From: DASSUW01 sp963835525
GTDB taxonomy: Bacteria; Actinomycetota; Thermoleophilia; Solirubrobacterales; Solirubrobacteraceae
Reading direction: 5' to 3'
Assembly (NCBI GenBank): GCA_963835525.1
Contig: CAWIFM010000008.1
Location: 496,001 to 560,000, forward strand
DNA: 64,000 nucleotides
This document shows, one piece after another, positions 1 to 7,819 of this stretch; positions within the stretch are counted from its first letter, which is position 1; each line of letters starts with the position of its first letter. The position numbers were made by a program, and so were the translations under genes. The notes under the pieces are model-generated. The model did not search any database. It was not told the origin of the DNA and worked only from the letters and a program-made list of their open reading frames with translations.

Positions 1-237
1 GAACTCGAGGATCCGCTCGCCCAGCTCGTCGTCGCCGACGACGCTGACCAGCGCCACCGAGGCGCCACCGGCGGCGGCCGCCGCGGCCGCGTTCAAAGCG
101 TCGCCCGAGCACGAGAGCCGCAGCGTGTCGGCCTCGCGCAGCGCCACCGGCGCGGTCAGCTCGACCAGCACCTCGCCGAGCACCAGGACATCGGGTTTGC
201 CGCCGCCCATCCCGGGAATGATCTTCCCGATTTCCAT
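1..237 (-). CDS. PfkB-family sugar kinase, N-terminal part (cut by window edge)
   Basis: Only the first 79 or so codons lie in the window. The translation has the PfkB N-terminal strand (VLVLGEVLVEL), the substrate-binding stretch CSGDALNAAAAAAAGGA and the loop VSVVGDDELGERIL, so it is a ribokinase-fold sugar kinase. The setting beside sugar-acid genes suggests 2-keto-3-deoxygluconate or a similar acid as substrate (inference). An ATG at 237 gives a 9-residue extension; an ATG at 210 (MGGGKPDV) is an equally possible start. Neither has a strong ribosome binding site. The gene diverges from the Ldh2-type dehydrogenase across a very short spacer, so the two may share a promoter region. Confidence 0.8.
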   Translation of the reverse strand, partial: MEIGKIIPGMGGGKPDVLVLGEVLVELTAPVALREADTLRLSCSGDALNAAAAAAAGGASVALVSVVGDDELGERILEF

Positions 238-260
238 CTGAGCGAATCACGTTCCGTCAC

Positions 261-1262
261 ATGGAATCCACGTACAGCGCAGGGGAGCTGCTCCACCTGG
301 CCCGCGCCGTCCTCGAGGACGCCGGGGCCCCGCCGGCGACCGCCAAGACGGTCGCCGAGTCGCTCGTGGAGTCGAACCTGCGCGGGCACGACTCCCACGG
401 CGTCCGCCGGCTCGACCCGTACGTCGAGGCGGTCAAAGACGGCCGCGTCGACCCGAAGGCCGAGCCGGAGGTCGTCGAGCGCCGCGGCGCGATCGTCATC
501 GTCGACGGCCGCGGCGGCTTCGGCCAGCCCGCCGCGCGCCTCGCCGCCGCCGAGCTGGCGACCCTCGCCCGAGAGCACGGCGTCGCGGCGGCAGCCATCC
601 GGCGCGCGAACCACGTCGGCCGCCTCGGCGAGTGGGTCGAGCTGCTCGCAACCGAGGGCCTGATCGCCATCGCCTTCTGCAACGCCGAGCCGACGGTGGC
701 CCCGTTCGGCGGGAGCGAGCGCCGGCTGGGCACCAACCCGATCGCCTGGGCGACGCCCGGGCGGCCGCCGCTCGTCATGGACTGGTCGACCGCGACGATG
801 CCCGAGGGCAAGCTCGCGGTCGCGCTCGCCCGCGGCGAGCAGGTGCCGCACGGCGTGCTCGTCGACAGCGGCGGCGAGCCCTCGCGCGACCCGGCCGACT
901 TCTACGCCGGCGGCGCGCTGCTGCCGCTGGGCGCGCACAAGGGCTCCGGGCTGAGCGTGATGATCCAGCTCGTCGGCGGCGCGCTCGCGGGCACCGGCGC
1001 CTTCGGCGCGCAGGGCAAGGCGGCGAACGGCACGGTGCTGATCGCGCTCGACCCGGGCGCCTTCGCAGACGACTTCGACGACGAGGCCGAGGAGTTCACG
1101 GCCGCGCTGGCCGCAACTAGGCCGGCCCGCGGCTTCGACGCCGTCCTCGTCCCAGGCGAGATCGAACGACGCACGCGCGCGCGACGCGCGCAGGAAGGGG
1201 TCCCGCTCCCGGCCGCCACGTGGTCGGAGCTGGAGGCCCTGAAGGGAGGAGCACGAGCATGA
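261..1262 (+). CDS. Malate/L-lactate dehydrogenase family (Ldh2) oxidoreductase
   Basis: 333 aa, the usual length of the Ldh2/YlbC/YiaK family of NAD(P)-dependent 2-hydroxyacid or 2-keto-acid oxidoreductases, whose fold differs from that of LdhA. Family marks are RGHDSHGVRRLDPYV near residue 40, which includes the conserved catalytic His, ANHVGRLGEWVE near 115, GTNPIAWATPG near 155 and the late HKGSGLSVMIQL. The stop overlaps the ATG of the MHS transporter (ATGA), so the genes are translationally coupled. The neighbours point to oxidation or reduction of a sugar-derived acid; the exact substrate cannot be read from the sequence. Confidence 0.85.
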   Translation: MESTYSAGELLHLARAVLEDAGAPPATAKTVAESLVESNLRGHDSHGVRRLDPYVEAVKDGRVDPKAEPEVVERRGAIVIVDGRGGFGQPAARLAAAELATLAREHGVAAAAIRRANHVGRLGEWVELLATEGLIAIAFCNAEPTVAPFGGSERRLGTNPIAWATPGRPPLVMDWSTATMPEGKLAVALARGEQVPHGVLVDSGGEPSRDPADFYAGGALLPLGAHKGSGLSVMIQLVGGALAGTGAFGAQGKAANGTVLIALDPGAFADDFDDEAEEFTAALAATRPARGFDAVLVPGEIERRTRARRAQEGVPLPAATWSELEALKGGARA

Positions 1263-2620
1263 GCCGGTTCATCAGAGACGGACAGCCACCGCAGCCCGAG
1301 CCCGGAGCGCTCCGGCGCGTGGTCGCGGGGGCGACCATCGGCACGGCCCTCGAGTGGTACGACTTCTTCATCTTCGGCACGGCCGCCGCGCTCGTGTTCG
1401 GGGACCTGTTCTTCGACCCGGCCTCGGGCTCGGGCACGCTGATCGCCTTCGCCACGTTCGGCGTCGGCTTCGTGGTGCGGCCGCTCGGCGGGGTGATCTT
1501 CGGCCATCTCGGCGACCGCATCGGCCGGCGGGAGACCTTGATCGTGACCACGCTGGTCATGGGCCTCTCCACCGGCGCCATCGGCCTGTTGCCCACCTAC
1601 GAGAGCGCCGGCATGCTGGCGCCGATCCTGCTCGTCGCCCTGCGCATCCTCCAGGGCCTCGGCGCCGGCGCCGAGTTCGGCGGCGCATCCACGCTGCTCG
1701 CCGAGCATGCCCCGAAGGAGCGGCGCGGCTTCTTCTGCTCGTTCGCGCAGACCGGCGTGCAGATCGGCCTCGTGCTCGGCACGCTCGCGTTCCTGCTCGT
1801 CGCCACGATGCCCGACGAGGCGCTCAACGCGTGGGGCTGGCGCGTTCCGTTCCTGGCCGGCTTCCTGCTCATCGGCGTCGCGCTGTGGGTGCGCCTGCGG
1901 GTCGAGGAGTCGCCGGTGTTCAAGGAGGTCCAGCGGCGCCAGACCGTCGTCAAGCTGCCGCTCGCCGAGGCCGTCAAGCGCTACCCGCGCAGCGTGCTGG
2001 TCGGCATCGGCGCGCACGTGTGCGACACCGCCGCCGCCTACATGTACGCGACCTTCACCGTCGCGTACGCGACCGACGAGCTCGGCATGTCGAAGGGCGT
2101 CGTGCTCGCGGCGGTGGTGACGTACGGTGTCCTCGTGATCGCCACCCAACCGCTCTACGGCGCACTCAGCGACCGCATCGGCCGGCGCCCGCTGAACCTG
2201 TTCGGCGTCGTCTTCACCGGCCTGTGGGCGTTCCCGTTCTTCGCGCTCGTGCAGACCGGCGAGCCCGTGCTCGTCTGGGTGGCGCTGATCGTCGCGGCCG
2301 TGCTCGGCTGGGCGCCGATGATCGCCGTCCAGCCCGCCTTCTACGCCGAGCTGTTCGGCGCCCGCGTGCGCTACACGGGCTTCGCCACCTCGCGCGAGCT
2401 GGGGGCGGCGGTGGCCGGCTTCTCGCCGCTGATCTCCGTCTGGCTGCTGGACAAGGGCGGCGGCGACCCGTGGCTGGTGGCCGCGTTCTTCTTCGGCCTG
2501 GCCGTGATCTCGTTCGTCGCGTTCCTCTTCTCGCGCGAGACCAAGGACGTCGACATCGGCGAGCCCGACCCCGCGCAGGAGGAGATCGTCGCGCAGCCGG
2601 AGCCCGTGCTCAGCCGGTGA
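1259..2620 (+). CDS. MHS-family (MFS) metabolite:H+ symporter
   Basis: 453 aa, twelve predicted membrane segments. The N-terminal ALEWYDFFIFGTAAAL, the loop GHLGDRIGRRETL and the stretch RILQGLGAGAEFGGASTLLAEHAP are hallmarks of the metabolite:H+ symporter branch of MFS (shikimate, alpha-ketoglutarate, proline/betaine carriers). The start is the ATG at 1259, preceded by GGGAGGA at 1244-1250. A longer frame begins at 1220 but lies inside the preceding gene. Tight coupling to the dehydrogenases on both sides suggests it imports the acid or polyol they oxidise (inference). Confidence 0.88.
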   Translation: MSRFIRDGQPPQPEPGALRRVVAGATIGTALEWYDFFIFGTAAALVFGDLFFDPASGSGTLIAFATFGVGFVVRPLGGVIFGHLGDRIGRRETLIVTTLVMGLSTGAIGLLPTYESAGMLAPILLVALRILQGLGAGAEFGGASTLLAEHAPKERRGFFCSFAQTGVQIGLVLGTLAFLLVATMPDEALNAWGWRVPFLAGFLLIGVALWVRLRVEESPVFKEVQRRQTVVKLPLAEAVKRYPRSVLVGIGAHVCDTAAAYMYATFTVAYATDELGMSKGVVLAAVVTYGVLVIATQPLYGALSDRIGRRPLNLFGVVFTGLWAFPFFALVQTGEPVLVWVALIVAAVLGWAPMIAVQPAFYAELFGARVRYTGFATSRELGAAVAGFSPLISVWLLDKGGGDPWLVAAFFFGLAVISFVAFLFSRETKDVDIGEPDPAQEEIVAQPEPVLSR

Positions 2621-3540
2621 TCGTCCATCTCGGGCTAGGGGCGTTCCACCGCGCGCACCAGGCGGTCTACACGCAGGACGCCGGCGGCTGGGAGATCTGC
2701 GGCGTCGCCCACCGGCGCCGCACGGTCGCCGACGCCCTGCGCGCCAACGACTGGCGCTACACGGTGATCTCGCGCGGGCCCGAGCGCGACGAGGAGCGCG
2801 AGATCGATGTCATCCGCGACGCGCTGGTGGCGGCGGACGAGCCCGAAGCCGTGGTCGAGCGCATCCAGGCCGCCGACCTCGTCACGCTGACGATCACCGA
2901 GGGCGCGTACGAGCGCGGCGGCATGCTGGACCTGCTCGCGCGCGGCATCGCCGGGCGCACGGAGCCGCTGACCGTGATCAGCTGCGACAACGTGCCGCGC
3001 AACGGCGAGGTGCTGCGGCGGCTGCTGGGCGACGTCGCGGCGTTCCCGTGCACGATGGTCGACCGCATCGTCCCTACGCCCACCGACCCGCTGACCGTGG
3101 TCGCCGAGCCGTTCAGCCAGTGGGTGATCGAGGAGTTCCCGGGGCCGCGGCCCGACTGGCCGGGCGTGCAGCTCGTCCCCGACAGCCGCCCGTACGAGCT
3201 GATGAAGCTGCGGCTGCTCAACGGCACGCACTCCGCCCTCGCCGCGCTCGCCACGCACCACGAGACGGTGGCGGAGGCGATCGCCGATCCAGAGCTGCAC
3301 GACTTCGTCCGCCGCCTGCTCGACGAGGAGCTGCTGCTCACCGTCGCGGCTCCGGAGGGCTACGTGGACACGATGCTCGAGCGCTTCCGCAACCCGCGCA
3401 TCGAGCACCGGCTCGACCAGATCGCCGCCGGCGCCGAGCACAAGATCGCCCAGCGGCTCATCCCCGCGGCCGACGAGCTGCGCGCCGCCGGCCGCGACCC
3501 CGTGCTCATCGACCAGGTCGTGCGCCGAGCGCTTGGCTGA
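2617..3540 (+). CDS. Mannitol dehydrogenase/fructuronate reductase family protein, short form
   Basis: Starts at GTG 2617 in a GTGA overlap with the transporter stop. The N-terminus VIVHLGLGAFHRAHQAVYTQD is the NAD-binding signature of the long-chain polyol dehydrogenases (UxuB, MtlD), and ELMKLRLLNGTHSALA carries the catalytic Lys-Asn-His set. Only 307 aa are present; family members usually have about 380-490, and the missing part is about the last 100 residues of the C-terminal helical domain. The last 35 bp overlap the convergent iclR gene. It may be a natural short form or a 3'-truncated gene. The likely role is interconversion of a ketose or hexuronate with its alcohol. Confidence 0.8.
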   Translation: MIVHLGLGAFHRAHQAVYTQDAGGWEICGVAHRRRTVADALRANDWRYTVISRGPERDEEREIDVIRDALVAADEPEAVVERIQAADLVTLTITEGAYERGGMLDLLARGIAGRTEPLTVISCDNVPRNGEVLRRLLGDVAAFPCTMVDRIVPTPTDPLTVVAEPFSQWVIEEFPGPRPDWPGVQLVPDSRPYELMKLRLLNGTHSALAALATHHETVAEAIADPELHDFVRRLLDEELLLTVAAPEGYVDTMLERFRNPRIEHRLDQIAAGAEHKIAQRLIPAADELRAAGRDPVLIDQVVRRALG

Positions 3541-4237
3541 GCGCATCGGCGGCGTCGACCACCCGCGGGCCGAGCGCGACGGCGTCGTCGAGCGACAGCT
3601 CCACGGTCAGCGCCGACACGCTGATCGCGTGCGTCGCGGCGTCCGTGTGGTCGCGCACCGCCGCGCCCACGCAGCGGATGTTGCGCTCGTTCTCCTCGTC
3701 GTCGATGGCGAAGCCGCACTCGCGCACGCGCTCGAGCTCGGCATGCAGCGCGCCCGTGGAGACGAGCGTCTTCGGGGTCCGGGGGACGAGCTCGAGTTGC
3801 GGGAGCGCCTCCATGTCCGCCAGCAGCGACTTGCCGATCGCCGTGCAATGCAGCGGGATGCGGCCGCCGACGCGAGAGGCGAACTGGTACGGCAGGCCGG
3901 GGTCGACGAGCTTCTCCAGGTAGACCGCCTCGTCGCCGCTGAGCATCGCGAAGTGCACGGTGTGGCCGACGTCGGCGTGCAGCGAGCGCAGGACGGGCGC
4001 GGCGAGCGTCGTGGCGTCGAGCTGCTGGAGCATCGCACCGGCCATCGTGAGCACGCGCGGGCCGAGCACGTAGACCCCGTCCCCCTGCGCGCGCGCGTAA
4101 CCGCGCTCGACCAGCCGCCGCAGGATGCGGTGGACGGTCGACTTCGGCAGCTGCGCGCGCTCGGCGATGTCACCGAGCCGCGACCGTGCGCCATCCAAAG
4201 CGTCGAGCACGCTCAGCGTCTTCTCGGTCGCGTCCAT
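3506..4237 (-). CDS. IclR-family transcriptional regulator
   Basis: 243 aa. Residues 1-60 form the winged helix-turn-helix (LGDIAERAQLPKSTVHRILRRL). The remainder is the IclR effector domain, with VHFAMLSGDEAVYLEKL, the loop GGRIPLHCTAIGKSLLA and AIDDEENERNIRCVGAAV. The ATG at 4237 overlaps the SDR stop as TGATG, so the two genes are coupled. IclR proteins commonly control aromatic or sugar-acid catabolism, so it is the probable local regulator of the dehydrogenase-transporter cluster that converges on it (inference). Its 3' end runs 35 bp into the mannitol dehydrogenase-like gene on the other strand. Confidence 0.88.
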   Translation of the reverse strand: MDATEKTLSVLDALDGARSRLGDIAERAQLPKSTVHRILRRLVERGYARAQGDGVYVLGPRVLTMAGAMLQQLDATTLAAPVLRSLHADVGHTVHFAMLSGDEAVYLEKLVDPGLPYQFASRVGGRIPLHCTAIGKSLLADMEALPQLELVPRTPKTLVSTGALHAELERVRECGFAIDDEENERNIRCVGAAVRDHTDAATHAISVSALTVELSLDDAVALGPRVVDAADALSQALGARPGR

Positions 4238-4935
4238 CACGCCGCCGTCATGCCGCCGTCCACCACGAGCTGACTGCCGGTCGTGAACTGCGAGCGGTCC
4301 GAGGCCAGGTAAGCGACCGCCTCGGCGACCTCCTCGACCGTGCCCAACCGCCCCAGCGGCTGCCGCGCCACCAGGGCGTCGCGCGACTCGCCGAGCTCGT
4401 CGACCACCCGGTCGATCCACGGCGTGTCGATCGTCCCCGGGCAGACGCAGTTCACCCGCACGCCGTCGGCGACGTGATCGATGGCCAGCGCGCGCGTGAA
4501 CGCGATCACCGCGCCCTTGGATGCGCCGTAGGCGGCGCGGCCCGGCACGCCGACCATCCCCGCCACCGACGCCACGTTCACGATCGCCGCGCCGCGCCGC
4601 ATGCGCGGCAGCGCGTGCTTGCAGCACAGGAACGTGCCGCGCACGTTGACGGCGAACGCCAGCTCCCAGTCGTCCAAGGCGATGTCCGGCGTGCGTTCGG
4701 TCGAGGCCAGCACGCCGGCGCAGTTCACGAGGACGTGCAGCTCCGGCCCGACCGCCTCGAACAGCGCGCGCACCGAGTCCTCATCGGAGACGTCGGTACG
4801 GTGGCCCGCGCTGCGGCTGGCCACGATCACGGACGCGCCGCCGGCCTCGAGCCGCTCCGCCACGGCCTGGCCGATGCCCGTCCCGCCTCCGGTCACCACG
4901 GCGATCTTCCCGCTGAATTCCGTCACCCGGAACAT
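4237..4935 (-). CDS. Short-chain dehydrogenase/reductase (SDR)
   Basis: 232 aa classical SDR. The cofactor motif TGGGTGIG is near residue 15, VNCAGVL near 70, the catalytic Ser in NVASVAGMVG, YGASK holding the catalytic Tyr and Lys, and the C-terminal VVDGGMTAA. Its likely role is oxidation of a sugar or polyol hydroxyl within the same pathway as the neighbouring IclR and dehydrogenases (inference). The ATG at 4935 leaves a 44-bp gap to the divergent Rrf2 gene, and that gap contains a perfect inverted repeat. It is coupled to iclR downstream by TGATG. Confidence 0.87.
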   Translation of the reverse strand: MFRVTEFSGKIAVVTGGGTGIGQAVAERLEAGGASVIVASRSAGHRTDVSDEDSVRALFEAVGPELHVLVNCAGVLASTERTPDIALDDWELAFAVNVRGTFLCCKHALPRMRRGAAIVNVASVAGMVGVPGRAAYGASKGAVIAFTRALAIDHVADGVRVNCVCPGTIDTPWIDRVVDELGESRDALVARQPLGRLGTVEEVAEAVAYLASDRSQFTTGSQLVVDGGMTAA

Positions 4936-4952
4936 GATTCCACAAGGGCAAC

Positions 4953-4971
4953 TCCTACCTCGCTGGTAGGA
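4953..4971. promoter_or_regulatory. Inverted repeat upstream of the Rrf2 gene, probable operator
   Basis: The sequence TCCTACCTCGCTGGTAGGA has perfect 7-bp arms with a 5-bp spacer. It ends 8 bp before the GTG start of the Rrf2 regulator, and TAGGAT within it resembles a -10 box. Rrf2/IscR-type regulators of Fe-S biogenesis usually control their own operon, so autoregulation is the simplest reading (inference). The divergent SDR starts 18 bp to the left and could also be affected. Confidence 0.55.
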
Positions 4972-4979
4972 TTACTGCC

Positions 4980-5468
4980 GTGATCTTCACCACCAAGGCG
5001 GAGTACGGCGTCCGCCTGCTGATCCAGCTCGGGCTGCAGGGAGGAGGGGCCAAGGACACGAGCGCCGAAGGCGCTAGTTTCCCGGTCTCGCTCAAGGCGG
5101 TGGCCGACGCCGAGAACCTCCCGCTCGCGTATCTGGAGCGCATCGCGGCGCTGCTCAAGAAGGCCGAGCTCGTGCAGGCCACCCGTGGCGCGCACGGCGG
5201 CTACGTGCTCGCCCGCCCCGCGGAGGAGATCACCATGGACGCCGTCGTGCTCGCGCTCGAGGGCGCGATCGCGCCGATGGACTGCTTCATCGACGACCGC
5301 GAGTCGCGGGTCCTGTGCTCGCACCTCTCCGACGGCGAGCACTGCGCCACCAAGCTGCTGTGGACGCGCGTGCAGATGGGCGTGATCAAGTCGCTCCAGC
5401 GCACCACGCTCGCGGAGCTCGTCGAATTCGCCTCACCGACAGAGAACACCCTGGAGATACATGGCTGA
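4980..5468 (+). CDS. Rrf2/IscR-type Fe-S regulator of the suf operon
   Basis: 162 aa, GTG start. The N-terminal winged helix begins FTTKAEYGVRLLIQL, and the wing HGGYVLARPAEEITMDAV is typical of Rrf2 proteins. Cys102, Cys113 and Cys122 lie where IscR binds its [2Fe-2S] cluster, but the spacing here is C-X10-C-X8-C instead of C-X5-C-X5-C. Residues 21-35 (after IQLGLQ) look like an insertion before the recognition helix. The gene overlaps sufC by 8 bp, so regulator and operon are co-expressed. The likely role is to sense Fe-S status and adjust SUF expression; cluster type and site preference are unknown. Confidence 0.88.
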   Translation: MIFTTKAEYGVRLLIQLGLQGGGAKDTSAEGASFPVSLKAVADAENLPLAYLERIAALLKKAELVQATRGAHGGYVLARPAEEITMDAVVLALEGAIAPMDCFIDDRESRVLCSHLSDGEHCATKLLWTRVQMGVIKSLQRTTLAELVEFASPTENTLEIHG

Positions 5469-6228
5469 CCTCGAGATCAAGAACCTTCACGTCTCCGCCG
5501 GGGACAAGCAGATCCTCAAGGGCGTGGACCTTCACGTCCGCTCCGGCGAGTTCCATGCGTTGATGGGCCCGAACGGGTCCGGCAAGTCGACGCTCGCGAA
5601 CGCCGTGATGGGTCATCCGAACTTCGAGGTGACGGAGGGCCAGGTCCTCTTCGACGGCGAGGACATCACGGAGGCCGATCCGGACGAGCGCGCCCGCGCC
5701 GGCCTGTTCATGGCCTTCCAGTACCCCGTCGCCATCCCCGGCGTCTCGGTCGCCAAGTACCTGCGGATGGTCATGAACGCCCACCGCCAGGCCCGCGGCG
5801 ACGCCGAGATCAGCCTCAAGGACTTCCGCAAGACGGTCGAGGCGGCGATGGAGCTGACCAACGTCCCGCGCGAGTTCTCCAACCGCTACCTCAACGACGG
5901 CTTCTCCGGCGGGGAGAAGAAGCGCATGGAGATCCTCCAGCTGGCGCTGCTCAACCCGCGGCTGGCCGTGCTCGACGAGACCGACTCGGGGCTCGACATC
6001 GACGCGCTCAACACCGTCGCCAAGGGCGTCAACACGGTCGCCGAGGGCTCGGACATGGGCGTGCTGATCATCACCCACTACCAGCGCATCCTGCACATGG
6101 TGAAGCCGCAGTTCGTGCACATCATGTTCGAGGGCCGGATCGTCAAGCAGGGCGGCCCGGAGCTGGTCGAGCAGCTCGAGAAGCGCGGCTACGGCTGGAT
6201 CCGCGACGAGGTCGCCGCCGCCGCATGA
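5461..6228 (+). CDS. sufC: Fe-S assembly ATPase SufC
   Basis: 255 aa, standard SufC length. Walker A is GPNGSGKST (residues 36-44), the ABC signature FSGGEKKRMEI starts at 148, and the extended Walker B LAVLDETDSGLDID is at 168-181, a SufC-specific form. SufC drives the SufBCD scaffold that builds Fe-S clusters in the cytoplasm. Its partners SufB and SufD are not here but at 37.7-40.3 kb. It follows the Rrf2 gene with an 8-bp overlap and overlaps sufS as ATGA. Confidence 0.96.
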   Translation: MADLEIKNLHVSAGDKQILKGVDLHVRSGEFHALMGPNGSGKSTLANAVMGHPNFEVTEGQVLFDGEDITEADPDERARAGLFMAFQYPVAIPGVSVAKYLRMVMNAHRQARGDAEISLKDFRKTVEAAMELTNVPREFSNRYLNDGFSGGEKKRMEILQLALLNPRLAVLDETDSGLDIDALNTVAKGVNTVAEGSDMGVLIITHYQRILHMVKPQFVHIMFEGRIVKQGGPELVEQLEKRGYGWIRDEVAAAA

Positions 6229-7409
6229 GCCTCGCGGTCCCTCCCGCGACCGAGTTCCCCGTCCTCGCGCAGGAGGGCCTGGTCTACCTCGACTCGGCCG
6301 CGACGTCGCAGACGCCGCGGTCGGTGATCGAGGCGATGGACCGCTACTACAACGAGTACCGCGCGAGCATCCACCGCGGCGTCTACCCGCTCGCCGCGGA
6401 GGCGACCGAGGCCTACGAGGTCGCGCGCGAGAAGGTCGCCGCGTTCACGGGCTCGACCGTCGGCGAGACCGTCTTCACGCGCAACGGCACCGAGGCGATC
6501 AACCTCGTCGCCTACACGCTGGGGTTGACGCCCGACGACACGGTGGTGGTCACGCAGATGGAGCACCACTCGAACATCGTGCCCTGGCAGCTGCAGCGCT
6601 GCCGGCTCGAGTGGGTCCCGATCACCGACGACGGCCTGCTCGACATGGACGCGCTCGACGCCGCGCTCGCGAAGCGGCCCAAGCTCGTCGCCGTCACGCA
6701 CGTGTCGAACGTGCTCGGCACCGTCAACCCGATCGCGGAGATCGCGCGCCGCGCGCACGAGGCCGGCGCGCTGATCCTCGTCGACGGCATGCAGGCCGTC
6801 CCGCACATGCCGGTCGACGTCAAGGAGCTCGACGTCGACTTCTACGCCTGGACCGGCCACAAGGCCTACGGCCCGACCGGCGTGGGCGTCCTGCACGGAC
6901 GCCGCGAGCTGCTCGAGGCGATGCCGCCGTTCCTCGGCGGCGGGCACATGATCGCCCGCGTGACCGAGGAGGCGACGACGTTCGCCGAGCCGCCGGCCAA
7001 GTTCGAGGCGGGCACGATGATGGTCGCCGAGGCGATCGGACTCGGCGCGGCCACCGACTTCCTGTCCGGCATCGGCATGGACGCGGTGTGGGAGCACTCG
7101 CGCGACATCGCGGGCTACGCCGTCGACCGCCTGCGCGAGGTCCCGGGCCTCACGCTCTTCGGCCCGGACATCGAGCACCGCGGAGCTCTCACCGCGTTCG
7201 AGCTCGAGGGCGTGCACCCGCACGACGTGGCCGAGATCCTCGGCCGCGAGGGCGTCTGCGTCCGCGCCGGCCACGCCTGCGCGCAGCCGCTGATGCGCCG
7301 GCTCGGCGTGTCGGCCACCACGCGCGCGTCGTTCGCCGTCCACTCGACGCGCGACGAGGTCGACCGCCTGATCGACGCGCTCGCTACCGTGCGGGACGTG
7401 TTCGCCTGA
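6225..7409 (+). CDS. sufS: Cysteine desulfurase SufS
   Basis: 394 aa PLP enzyme that takes sulfur from cysteine for Fe-S cluster assembly. The PLP lysine is Lys213 in WTGHKAYGPTG. MEHHSNIVPW (around 112) and the Asp in LILVDGMQ hold the cofactor, and the catalytic persulfide cysteine is Cys352 in RAGHACAQPLMRRLG. The short active-site loop and the RAGHxCAQP context mark the SufS (group II) class rather than IscS. It overlaps sufC by four bases and sufU by one (TGATG), so transfer to SufU is the expected next step. Confidence 0.96.
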   Translation: MSLAVPPATEFPVLAQEGLVYLDSAATSQTPRSVIEAMDRYYNEYRASIHRGVYPLAAEATEAYEVAREKVAAFTGSTVGETVFTRNGTEAINLVAYTLGLTPDDTVVVTQMEHHSNIVPWQLQRCRLEWVPITDDGLLDMDALDAALAKRPKLVAVTHVSNVLGTVNPIAEIARRAHEAGALILVDGMQAVPHMPVDVKELDVDFYAWTGHKAYGPTGVGVLHGRRELLEAMPPFLGGGHMIARVTEEATTFAEPPAKFEAGTMMVAEAIGLGAATDFLSGIGMDAVWEHSRDIAGYAVDRLREVPGLTLFGPDIEHRGALTAFELEGVHPHDVAEILGREGVCVRAGHACAQPLMRRLGVSATTRASFAVHSTRDEVDRLIDALATVRDVFA

Positions 7410-7810
7410 TGGACGACCTGTACCGCGAGAACATCCTGCAGCACTACAAGAACCCGCATAACTGGGGCGAGCTCCCGGATGCGGACCTCGAGGCCGACGA
7501 CCTCAACCCCCTCTGCGGCGACGAGCTGAAGGTCCAGCTCAAGCTCGACGGCGACGGGAAGATCGAGGACGTCCGCTTCTCCGGCCACGGCTGCGCGATC
7601 TCGCAGGCCTCGGCGTCGATGGCCTCCGACGAGGTGATCGGCATGCCGGTCGAGGACCTCCTCAAGCTCGACCGCGAGTTCGTCCTCGAGCTGCTCGGCA
7701 TCGACATCAGCGCGACGCGCCTGAAGTGCGCCCTGCTCTCCCTCAAGGTGCTCAAGAGCGCCTCGCTCGGCCACGCCGCAGCCTGGGAGACCGAAGGCGA
7801 AGCCGCTTAG
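7409..7810 (+). CDS. sufU: SufU-type zinc-dependent sulfur acceptor
   Basis: 133 aa. DLYRENILQHYKNPHNWG is the SufU/IscU N-terminus. Cys36 (NPLCGDEL, with Asp38), Cys62 (GHGCAISQASASM) and Cys107 (TRLKCALLSLKVL) match the three Cys and one Asp ligands of SufU. In Gram-positive bacteria SufU accepts persulfide from SufS and passes it to SufBCD. The Cys62-Cys107 segment is shorter than in Bacillus SufU. The gene starts at ATG 7409 inside the sufS stop and ends the first suf cluster. Confidence 0.94.
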   Translation: MDDLYRENILQHYKNPHNWGELPDADLEADDLNPLCGDELKVQLKLDGDGKIEDVRFSGHGCAISQASASMASDEVIGMPVEDLLKLDREFVLELLGIDISATRLKCALLSLKVLKSASLGHAAAWETEGEAA

Positions 7811-7819
7811 CCGCGCCGC

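Noticed and set aside
1220..1258. Upstream start for the MHS transporter adding 13 residues
   Set aside because: It lies within the dehydrogenase coding sequence, whereas ATG 1259 has a strong GGGAGGA and the usual ATGA overlap.
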